NCBI RefSeq assembly: GCF_000336915.1
Contig: NZ_AOMD01000016.1
Span: 71,084-135,083, forward strand
Length of the DNA: 64,000 bases
Direction: 5' to 3'
Origin: Halococcus saccharolyticus DSM 5350
GTDB taxonomy: Archaea > Halobacteriota > Halobacteria > Halobacteriales > Halococcaceae
The notes under the pieces are model-generated. The model ran no database searches. It saw nothing but the letters and a program-made list of their open reading frames with translations, and was not told where the DNA came from. The position numbers and the translations under genes were made by a program. This document shows, piece after piece, positions 58,084 through 64,000 of this stretch. How positions within the stretch are numbered: the first letter of the stretch is position 1; each line of letters begins with the position of its first letter.

Positions 58084-58269
58084 TCACCCCTCGCTATCGC
58101 CGTCCGTCGCATAAACCCATCGAACCCGGCGCGTCGAGTCGAAACGGTTTACTGCGCCCCACGGATGAGTGGGGATGGGAACAGCACGGCCGCAAATCTG
58201 ACTCGCCCGCACGGGCTCCGGGATTGCGGTAGTGTTCGGTAGCGTTTCGTGCGATTCCTATCCTCACAT

Positions 58270-58731
58270 ATGGCACGAATGCACACACGACGCCGCGGGT
58301 CGTCTAGTTCGGACACGCCCGTGGCGGACGATCCGCCGGAGTGGAGCGACGTCGACACCGACGCCATCGAGCAGCGCGTCGTCGAACTGGCAGAGGAGGG
58401 CTACGACCCGAGCCAGATCGGTCTCAAACTGCGCGACGAGGGCGTCCAGGGCACGCCGATCCCGAACGTCCAGCTCGCGACCGACAAGAAAGTGACCGAG
58501 ATATTGGACGAGCACGACGTCGGTGGCGACCTCCCGGAGGACCTCCGGAACCTGCTCGAACGCGCGGTCCGGCTCCGCGAGCACATGGCCGACAACCCGG
58601 GCGACGCCCAGAACAAGCGCGCGCTCCAGAACGCCGAGGCGAAGGTCCGCCGGCTCGCCGATTACTACCGCGGCGACGAGCTCGACGCCGACTTCGAGTA
58701 CACCTACGAGCACGCGCGGGAACTCCTGTAG
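58270..58731 (+). CDS. rps15: 30S ribosomal protein S15 (eukaryotic S13 type)
   Basis: A 153-residue archaeal S15. N-terminal M-A-R-M-H-T-R-R-R-G-S is the archaeal/eukaryotic extension; then P-P-E-W, V-E-L-A-E-E-G-Y-D-P-S-Q-I-G, and the C-terminal core L-R-E-H-M, then N-K-R-A-L-Q-N-A-E-A-K-V-R-R-L-A-D-Y-Y. It binds 16S rRNA. The ATG at 58270 is chosen over an in-frame codon at 58249 because the conserved M-A-R-M-H starts there. It is the first gene of a four-gene operon; the next gene starts at the base after the stop. Confidence 0.96.
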   Translation: MARMHTRRRGSSSSDTPVADDPPEWSDVDTDAIEQRVVELAEEGYDPSQIGLKLRDEGVQGTPIPNVQLATDKKVTEILDEHDVGGDLPEDLRNLLERAVRLREHMADNPGDAQNKRALQNAEAKVRRLADYYRGDELDADFEYTYEHARELL

Positions 58732-59898
58732 ATGGCCGTCGCCGGTCGTTCCGAGGACGGATCGACTGCCGACAGCGTCGCTGCCGCGCTCCGCGAGGCC
58801 GGGTTCGTCCGGTTTCGCGTCGCGCCCGACGGCGACTCGCTGGCGGCTACCGGGCTCCTCGCCCGGGCACTCGCCGAGCGGGACACCCCGTTCCAGGCGA
58901 GCGTCGTCCACGGCAGACGATCGGCAACGACCGACACTACAGGTACCGACGACACGACGACCGTGCGTATCGGCGGCACGGAGCCCGCCGACGTCACGCT
59001 CGATCCACCTGAGTCGGCGAGCGAGGCAGCGTTCGAAGCGTGTCGCGAACTCGGGAACGATCCCGACCCGATCCTCGCGCTCGCTGGCGCGTTCACCGTC
59101 CCCGACGCTGCGCTCGAAGGGAGCGCCGCGTTCGAGGCCGCGCACGACCAGACACTCGTCGAACAGCGACCCGGGGTCGCGATCCCGATCACGGATCTCG
59201 CCGACGGACTCGCGCACACGACGCTCGTCCACGCCGGGTTTTCGGGCGATCCCGATGCAGTACGCGAGACACTCGCCGGCCGCGAGGCCGCCGACACCGA
59301 CGAAGAACGACGCAAGGTCGCCTCGATCGTCGCGCTCGCGGTCGCCAGCGCGGAGAACGCGACACCGCGCGCCGCCGAGACGGTCGAGCACGCACTCCGA
59401 CCGTACGAGATCGTCGACCGATCCGACGACGGGTCAGCCACGGGTTCCGGGTTCACGACTGTCGGCGGGTACGCGGACGTGCTCCGTGCGTGTGCCCACG
59501 AGCGGCCAGGCACCGGGCTCGCGCTGGCGATCGGTCACGACGTCCGCGATGCGGCGCTGTCGGCGTGGCGCGCACATGCAGGACGGGCTCACGCCGCGGC
59601 TCGGAACGCGACGACCGCGCGACATCGCAATCTCGTGATCGCCCGTGTCGATGCGGATGCGCCACTCGCGACGACTGCGAGGCTCCTGTGTGACTTCCGT
59701 TCACCGGAGCCGGTCGTGTTGGTCGTCTGTGATACCGAGGCGGCCGCTGCCGCGGCCGACGATCGGAACCTCGGTACCCGAATGCGTGAGGCCGCGACGG
59801 TCGCCGACGGCGACGGAACGGGCAGCGAACGTCGGGGCCGCGCGACCTTCACCGACGACGAGGCGTTCGTCGCGGCGTTCCGGGAGGCGACGGCGTGA
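58732..59898 (+). CDS. RecJ-like DHH-superfamily protein, degenerate
   Basis: A 388-residue protein. An N-terminal P-D-G-D-S-L-A-A-T-G-L-L-A-R segment (residues about 30-43) resembles DHH motif I, but the D-H-H triad is not found, and the C-terminal G-H-D-V-R-D-A-A-L and F-R-S-P-E-P-V-V-L are only weakly like the DHHA1 region. In haloarchaea I recall the gene between rps15 and pcc1 being named RecJ-like exonuclease. Loss of key acids makes nuclease activity doubtful. It abuts rps15 without a gap and overlaps pcc1 by GTGA, so all four genes are translated from one message. Confidence 0.7.
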   Translation: MAVAGRSEDGSTADSVAAALREAGFVRFRVAPDGDSLAATGLLARALAERDTPFQASVVHGRRSATTDTTGTDDTTTVRIGGTEPADVTLDPPESASEAAFEACRELGNDPDPILALAGAFTVPDAALEGSAAFEAAHDQTLVEQRPGVAIPITDLADGLAHTTLVHAGFSGDPDAVRETLAGREAADTDEERRKVASIVALAVASAENATPRAAETVEHALRPYEIVDRSDDGSATGSGFTTVGGYADVLRACAHERPGTGLALAIGHDVRDAALSAWRAHAGRAHAAARNATTARHRNLVIARVDADAPLATTARLLCDFRSPEPVVLVVCDTEAAAAAADDRNLGTRMREAATVADGDGTGSERRGRATFTDDEAFVAAFREATA

Positions 59899-60236
59899 CC
59901 CGACGCGCCCGACTCCGGACCGAGTCGACTCGCGCCAGCGTCGTCGCCGCGGCGCTCGCCCCCGACAACACCCCCGAAATGGAGACGACGGTCGACGATG
60001 AGACGATCGAGACCACGATCGCGCGCGAGACGACCGGCGGGCTCCGCACCACGGTCGACGACTACGTCGTCAACCTCTCGGTGGCAGAGCGCATCGCGCA
60101 GACGGCCGAGCGACGCGTGACCGATCGGGAGGCCGACCACGACGCGGATCGAGGAGAGACGAATCGAGCGATCGACCAACCGCGATCCACGGACGACGTG
60201 GACGACACCCAGAACACGAACGACACCAACCCATGA
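59895..60236 (+). CDS. pcc1: KEOPS complex subunit Pcc1
   Basis: A 113-residue Pcc1. The conserved core is the first 75 residues, with A-A-L-A-P-D-N-T-P-E-M, then G-L-R-T-T-V-D-D-Y and V-N-L-S-V-A-E-R-I. Pcc1 dimerises in the KEOPS complex that makes N6-threonylcarbamoyladenosine on tRNAs. The last 40 residues are Asp/Asn/Thr-rich and probably disordered, longer than in most archaea. Start and stop both overlap neighbours (GTGA with the upstream gene, ATGA with rps3ae). Confidence 0.88.
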   Translation: MTRRARLRTESTRASVVAAALAPDNTPEMETTVDDETIETTIARETTGGLRTTVDDYVVNLSVAERIAQTAERRVTDREADHDADRGETNRAIDQPRSTDDVDDTQNTNDTNP

Positions 60237-60868
60237 GCGAACGATCAGTTTCACGACAGCAACAGGAGAAACGGTGGTACACCGTGTTCGCGCCCGAGGA
60301 GTTCGACCGGGCCGAGCTCGGCGAGACCCCCGCGAACGAACCGGACCAGGTGCTCGATCGCACCATCGAAACCACGCTCGGCGACCTGACCGACGACGCC
60401 GGCGCGAACAACGTCAAGCTCACCTTCCGCATCCGGGACGTGGGCAGCGACGCGGCCTACACCGAGTTCATCAAACACGAGCTCACCCGGGACTATCTCG
60501 ACAGTCTCGTGCGCCGTGGGGCCTCGAAGGTCGAAGCCTACCTCACGGTGCTGACGAGCGACGACTATCGTGTTCGGATCCAGCCGGTCGCGTTCACGAC
60601 GAAGAAGGCTGACGACAGCCAGGAACGCGCGATCCGCCGCCGGATGACCGAACTCGTCGAAGAAGCCGCCAGTGAGCGGACCTTCGAGGAACTCGTCGAC
60701 AGCGTGACCCAGGGTCGGCTTTCGAGTGCGATCTACGGTGAGGCGCGCACGATCTACCCGCTCCGCCGGGTCGAGGTCGGCAAGCTCGCGCTTGACGCTC
60801 ATCCCGAGGAAGTCGCCGAGGAGGAAGAGACCGCGGTCGACGTCGAAGAAGACGACGTCGAAGTCTGA
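60233..60868 (+). CDS. rps3ae: 30S ribosomal protein S3Ae (RPS1e)
   Basis: A 211-residue S3Ae. Seen: E-K-R-W-Y-T-V-F-A-P near residue 12, L-T-F-R-I-R-D-V near 60, H-E-L-T-R-D-Y-L-D-S-L-V-R-R near 83, and an acidic C-terminal tail (E-E-E-E-T-A-V-D-V-E-E-D-D). It is an archaeal/eukaryotic small-subunit protein. It overlaps pcc1 by ATGA and ends the operon; the stop lies 18 bases from the convergent cupredoxin stop. Confidence 0.95.
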   Translation: MSERSVSRQQQEKRWYTVFAPEEFDRAELGETPANEPDQVLDRTIETTLGDLTDDAGANNVKLTFRIRDVGSDAAYTEFIKHELTRDYLDSLVRRGASKVEAYLTVLTSDDYRVRIQPVAFTTKKADDSQERAIRRRMTELVEEAASERTFEELVDSVTQGRLSSAIYGEARTIYPLRRVEVGKLALDAHPEEVAEEEETAVDVEEDDVEV

Positions 60869-60886
60869 ATCGCGAACGTTTCGACG

Positions 60887-61303
60887 CTACTCGACGACGG
60901 TGAACTCGTCGACCATCCCGCCGCGCTCGTGTGGGATGCAGAAGTAGTTGTACGTCCCGGGGACCTCGAACGTCACCTCGAACGTTTCGCCACTGGCGAT
61001 CCCACCGCCGCCACGCTGGAGCCACGCATCACGGGCTGCCTCGGTGCTCTCGAACCCGCCGGAGGCGAAGAACGATGCCTCGTCCGGGATCGCCGACCCG
61101 TAGGCGGTCACGGTGTGGGTCCGCGAGCCGGTGTTGCGCCAGACGACCGGCTCGCCGACTCGTGGCTCGAAGTCGTCCTGTGGGAGAAACGCGCTCGAAC
61201 TCATCCCGATGTCGTACTCGGGTTGTTGGCGCGATTGGCCGATACAGCCCGCGAAAACGGTAGTGACGCCCGCAGCAGCTCCGAGAAACGTGCGTCGATC
61301 CAT
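60887..61303 (-). CDS. cupredoxin lipoprotein (halocyanin-like)
   Basis: A 138-residue blue-copper protein. The N-terminus M-D-R-R-T-F-L-G is a Tat motif and the signal ends in F-A-G-C, a lipobox, so it should be a Tat-exported, lipid-anchored protein. The cupredoxin ligands are in S-R-T-H-T-V-T (His) and Y-F-C-I-P-H-E-R-G-G-M (Cys, His, Met). It probably carries electrons on the outer membrane face. The ATG at 61303 follows a palindrome (61314-61329) and a TATA-like CTATACCC at leaderless distance. It differs from the halocyanin at 34834-35400, which is anchored by a C-terminal helix. Confidence 0.87.
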   Translation of the reverse strand: MDRRTFLGAAAGVTTVFAGCIGQSRQQPEYDIGMSSSAFLPQDDFEPRVGEPVVWRNTGSRTHTVTAYGSAIPDEASFFASGGFESTEAARDAWLQRGGGGIASGETFEVTFEVPGTYNYFCIPHERGGMVDEFTVVE

Positions 61304-61313
61304 AGGCAATACT

Positions 61314-61329
61314 TACCCACCGGTGGGTA
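61314..61329 (-). promoter_or_regulatory. 16-bp perfect palindrome between TATA box and start of the cupredoxin gene
   Basis: TACCCACCGGTGGGTA reads the same on both strands. It occupies the bases just upstream of the expected leaderless transcription start (the ATG at 61303 is 11 bases away) and touches the TATA-like CTATA at 61330-61334. A dimeric regulator bound here would block transcription. The regulator is unknown; copper or redox control is a guess. Confidence 0.6.
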
Positions 61330-61422
61330 TAGACCCCTCGATACCCGCTGTGCGAGCACTCCCGCAGTCGGCCGGCGCACCAAAGATAAACCCCTAAATC
61401 GCGGGTCGGCGAGTCCGGTGGT

Positions 61423-62130
61423 ATGCAGCCCCGCTTCGTCGCACGGCTCGGACTCGCCGACGCCGTCACGGCGACGAACGCCGGTCTCGGCTTCCTCGCA
61501 GCGGCCGCCGCGATGGTCGATCCCGGACTCGCCGCTCGGCTGATCCTGCTGGCGGCGATCGCTGACGGCCTCGACGGCGCGCTCGCCCAGCACGTCGGGA
61601 GCACGCCGGTCGGGGAGTTTCTCGATTCGCTCGCGGATGTCGCCTCGTTCGGCGTCGCGCCCGCGCTGTTCGTCTTCGCTATCGCGCGCACTGCGTGGGA
61701 CCTCTCGCTCGCCGAATCCTCTCTGCCGTTAGCACTCTCGCTTTTCGTGACCGGGCTGTTCGTCGTGACGGCGGTTGTCCGACTCGGACTCTACACTGCC
61801 TACGACATCGGGCGCGGGGCGACCGAGGGTGCACAGACCACGCTCGCGGCGACGGTGCTCGCGGTCGCCTATCTCGCCGGGGTGCGGTCGCCGGCGGTGC
61901 TCCTCGGCGCGACCCTCGTCTTCGTTGGACTGATGGTCGCGCCGTTTCGGTACCCCGACCTCCGGGTTCGGGATGCGCTGGCGATGGGTGTCGTCCAGGC
62001 GCTGTCGATCCTCGTTCCGGGAGCGTTCGGTCGGCTGTTTCCTCGGCTGTTGCTCGCCGCCGCGCTCGCGTACCTCGTGCTCGCACCGCGGCTGTATCGC
62101 CGTGGGACTCCCGAAGGGAAACGCACTTAG
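61423..62130 (+). CDS. CDP-alcohol phosphatidyltransferase (archaetidylserine-synthase-like)
   Basis: A 235-residue membrane enzyme with about six spans. The CDP-alcohol motif D-G-x-x-[AG]-R-x8-G-x3-D-x3-D appears as A-D-G-L-D-G-A-L-A-Q followed by G-E-F-L-D-S-L-A-D near residues 47-72. Arg of the motif is replaced by Gln (A-L-A-Q). It should transfer a phospho-alcohol group from CDP-archaeol or a similar donor to serine or glycerol. The nearest functional label is archaetidylserine synthase, but glycerol- or inositol-phosphate transfer is not excluded. The ATG is at 61423 and the next gene starts 23 bases after the stop. Confidence 0.82.
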   Translation: MQPRFVARLGLADAVTATNAGLGFLAAAAAMVDPGLAARLILLAAIADGLDGALAQHVGSTPVGEFLDSLADVASFGVAPALFVFAIARTAWDLSLAESSLPLALSLFVTGLFVVTAVVRLGLYTAYDIGRGATEGAQTTLAATVLAVAYLAGVRSPAVLLGATLVFVGLMVAPFRYPDLRVRDALAMGVVQALSILVPGAFGRLFPRLLLAAALAYLVLAPRLYRRGTPEGKRT

Positions 62131-62153
62131 TAGCTTGTGCCACAGTTTTCTCC

Positions 62154-64000
62154 ATGAGCAACGGGGACGACGAGCCTGACGCCGACAACGGCGAGGGGTC
62201 AGCGGGGGCTACAGACCAGGCCTCGGCCGAGGAGGCGGGGGCGGCCGAATCGGAGCTGGGGTCCGACGAGGACAACCCGACGGCGAAGGAGATCGCCGCT
62301 CAGGAGGACACCGGCTCCAACGACGAAGGGAACGGAGACGAACCGGCCGGCGAAGCCGACGAAGAGGCCCGCCTGGAGGCCGACCAGATGGAGGCTGAGC
62401 GGGCGGACGAGGAGTCGATGTCGGGCGACGACGCCGAGGTCGACGCTCCCGACGAGCCCGCCGAGGAGCGCGACGAGACGGAGGGCGCAAGCGTCGAGGA
62501 GGAAACAGTGGGCGAAGAGACCGACGACGAGGGCGACGAAGTGGAGGACGCTGCGAGCGACGAGGGAGAGCAGGAAACGGACGAAGAGGCGGCGGACGAC
62601 GCAGCCGACGACGCGGAAGTCGGTGACGACACGCCAGACGAAGACGAGACCGACGAAGCGGCTGCTACCGAAGAAGAGTCCGCGAACGAAGAGCCCGAGA
62701 CGGACGAGAGCGATACGGAGGAGGACGGCGAGGACGACGAAAGTGGGGAGACGGAAACGGACGACGAAAGCGACAGTGACGAAACCGGCGAAGACGGCGA
62801 AGGTGGGGAAGCCGATGGGGACGATGAAGACACCGAGACCGACGCCATCGAAACGAAACACACTCCCGAGTCCCTCGACGAACGACTCGACGAGATCGAG
62901 GCCGCAGTCGAGGAGGCCGACACCGAGTCCGATCTCGACGCCGTCGAGTCTGATCTCGACGACGTAGAGGCGGATATCGAGGCGGCCGATCTCCCCGAAT
63001 CCGACGAGGACGAGGAGGACGAAGACGAGGAAGACGACGAACGCACCCGCGAGGAACTCGAATCACGCGTCACGGAGCTCCGCGAGACGATCGAGTCCCA
63101 GCGTGGTCCGTACGCCGAAGACGTCGTTGAGACGGTCGAAGGCGCGAAAACCACGATCACTGAGACGCGCTGGACCGATGAGGGTGAGGACGAAGTGGCC
63201 GAAGCAGTCGAGCGCTTCCTCGACGACGCTGGCGACACGCTCAGCGAAACGTTCGCCGTGAAAAACGACGGAGCCGACTCCGATACGGGGAACGAGGCCG
63301 CAACTGACGGCGGCGACGCCCAGGAGGACGTTGACGACGAGGACGACGCCGACGAGCACGCCGAACTCGTCGCAGCGCTCGACGACGTGATCGAATCGAT
63401 CGAGACGCACGACCTCGATCCCGACGAGGACGAGGAGACCGTCGCCGACCTGCTCGACGCTGCCGAGGGACTCGCCGACGACCTCGACGACGCCGAGGAG
63501 TGGGACGATCTCACGGTGCGTGAGAAGCTCACCGTCGAGGGGTTTTACGACGTGCTCAGTTCCGAGAACCGCAAGGATTACCCTCCGGAGTGGAACGCGA
63601 TCAAGATCTACGAGAAGCGCGGCGAACCCGAGCCGATCCTCCGGGGACTGGAGATGTTCGGCTCGGAGTTCATGGAGGAGCACTGTATCGAGTCGCTGAA
63701 ACGACTCGGCGCACCTGCGGCGTTCGACGCGATGGAGCAGCGCGCCCAGAAGCGTGACAAGGCCCCGATCGCGGCGCTCGGGAAGATCGGCGACGACCGC
63801 GCGCTCGACACGCTCCACGAGTACATCGAGGGCGATAGTGACCCCGGTCTCCAGAAGGTCACGCTCAAAGCGCTCGGCGAGATCGGCTCGGAAGATTCGA
63901 CACAGCCGGTCGCCGATCGCCTCGTCGCCGACAACGAAACCGTCCGCTCGAACGCGGCGCGTGCACTCGGCCTGATCGGCGACGCACGCGCGATCGACCC
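62154..64000 (+). CDS. highly acidic N-terminal region plus HEAT-like repeats, 3' end outside window
   Basis: The frame is open from the ATG at 62154 to the window edge (615 full codons). Residues about 1-240 are an extreme Asp/Glu/Ser/Gly tract with almost no hydrophobic residues. Two acidic coiled-coil-like helices follow (around L-D-E-R-L-D-E-I-E-A-A-V and L-E-S-R-V-T-E-L-R-E-T-I). From about residue 485 the sequence shows HEAT/PBS-lyase-type repeats: A-P-I-A-A-L-G-K-I-G-D-D-R-A, V-T-L-K-A-L-G-E-I-G-S-E-D-S, and N-A-A-R-A-L-G-L-I-G-D-A-R-A. It is probably a scaffold or adaptor. It may be co-transcribed with the preceding transferase. Confidence 0.8.
   Translation, partial: MSNGDDEPDADNGEGSAGATDQASAEEAGAAESELGSDEDNPTAKEIAAQEDTGSNDEGNGDEPAGEADEEARLEADQMEAERADEESMSGDDAEVDAPDEPAEERDETEGASVEEETVGEETDDEGDEVEDAASDEGEQETDEEAADDAADDAEVGDDTPDEDETDEAAATEEESANEEPETDESDTEEDGEDDESGETETDDESDSDETGEDGEGGEADGDDEDTETDAIETKHTPESLDERLDEIEAAVEEADTESDLDAVESDLDDVEADIEAADLPESDEDEEDEDEEDDERTREELESRVTELRETIESQRGPYAEDVVETVEGAKTTITETRWTDEGEDEVAEAVERFLDDAGDTLSETFAVKNDGADSDTGNEAATDGGDAQEDVDDEDDADEHAELVAALDDVIESIETHDLDPDEDEETVADLLDAAEGLADDLDDAEEWDDLTVREKLTVEGFYDVLSSENRKDYPPEWNAIKIYEKRGEPEPILRGLEMFGSEFMEEHCIESLKRLGAPAAFDAMEQRAQKRDKAPIAALGKIGDDRALDTLHEYIEGDSDPGLQKVTLKALGEIGSEDSTQPVADRLVADNETVRSNAARALGLIGDARAID

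Noticed and set aside
1-64000. Insertion sequences, integrases or rRNA genes
   Set aside because: I looked for transposase and tyrosine-recombinase motifs and for rRNA-like sequence and saw none. Any enzyme that moves the hairpin elements must be encoded elsewhere.

Overview
The window is a stretch of haloarchaeal chromosome (class Halobacteria; Halococcaceae is a guess from the repeat style, not something the sequence proves). The evidence is a very acidic proteome, high G+C, Tat signal peptides on most exported proteins, halocyanin-type cupredoxins, archaeal information-processing genes (PAN, family B DNA polymerase, Mre11-Rad50-NurA-HerA, S15, S3Ae, KEOPS Pcc1), and many genes whose start codon lies about 27 bases after a TATA-like box, as expected for leaderless transcripts. 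It looks like ordinary core chromosome: I see no transposase, integrase, phage or CRISPR genes.

Layout. 1-10269: cell-surface and exported functions (a beta-helix Tat substrate, an alpha/beta hydrolase, a DyP-peroxidase-like lipoprotein, a CRTAC1-type FG-GAP lipoprotein, an UPF0104 flippase-like membrane protein, and two alkaline-phosphatase-superfamily enzymes). 10664-23376: proteasome-activating nucleotidase, then mre11-rad50 and nurA-herA (DNA end resection), three small minus-strand genes, and polB with a C-terminal PCNA-binding motif. 23975-28638: an iron block of sufC-sufB-sufD, a ferritin-like protein preceded by an 18-codon leaderless mini-ORF that overlaps its start, and a DtxR-type regulator whose ribosome-binding site lies in a hairpin. 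30447-33795: an ABC-2 exporter operon with two tandem paralogous permeases and a TetR regulator, with a perfect inverted repeat at its promoter. 34277-47596: mixed metabolism and housekeeping (halocyanin, PIN-ATPase-KH protein, M20 and M32 peptidases, UvrD-like helicase, riboflavin synthase, geranylgeranyl-reductase-like flavoprotein, DUF255 protein, FxsA). 48255-57821: small membrane proteins, a truncated thioredoxin-reductase-like protein, EamA transporter, creatininase-family amidohydrolase, class V aminotransferase, threonine ammonia-lyase, citrate synthase and a VapBC pair. 58270-60868: the rps15 / RecJ-like / pcc1 / rps3ae operon. The window ends with a lipoprotein cupredoxin, a CDP-alcohol phosphatidyltransferase and the start of a very acidic HEAT-repeat protein. 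Four tRNA genes are present: Gln(TTG), Ile(GAT), Ser(GGA) and Ala(GGC).

The most unusual signal is non-coding. Six dispersed repeats (about 200-450 bp) have a common order of modules, and five of the six begin at the oligo-T tract right after a stop codon. Each contains two or three hairpins that differ in stem sequence but keep one architecture: a mostly 3-nt loop, usually of GNA type, closed by C-G, on a stem interrupted at fixed spacing by tandem 5'-GA-3'/3'-AG-5' mismatches. Because G.A pairs on one strand become C.T on the other, the structure can form on only one DNA strand, which suggests a single-stranded-DNA (REP/BIME-like) element. Single hairpins of the same kind also sit beside all four tRNA genes, between the tRNA and a 15-26 bp duplicate of its own end. 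The hairpin reading was done by eye and should be tested by covariance modelling.
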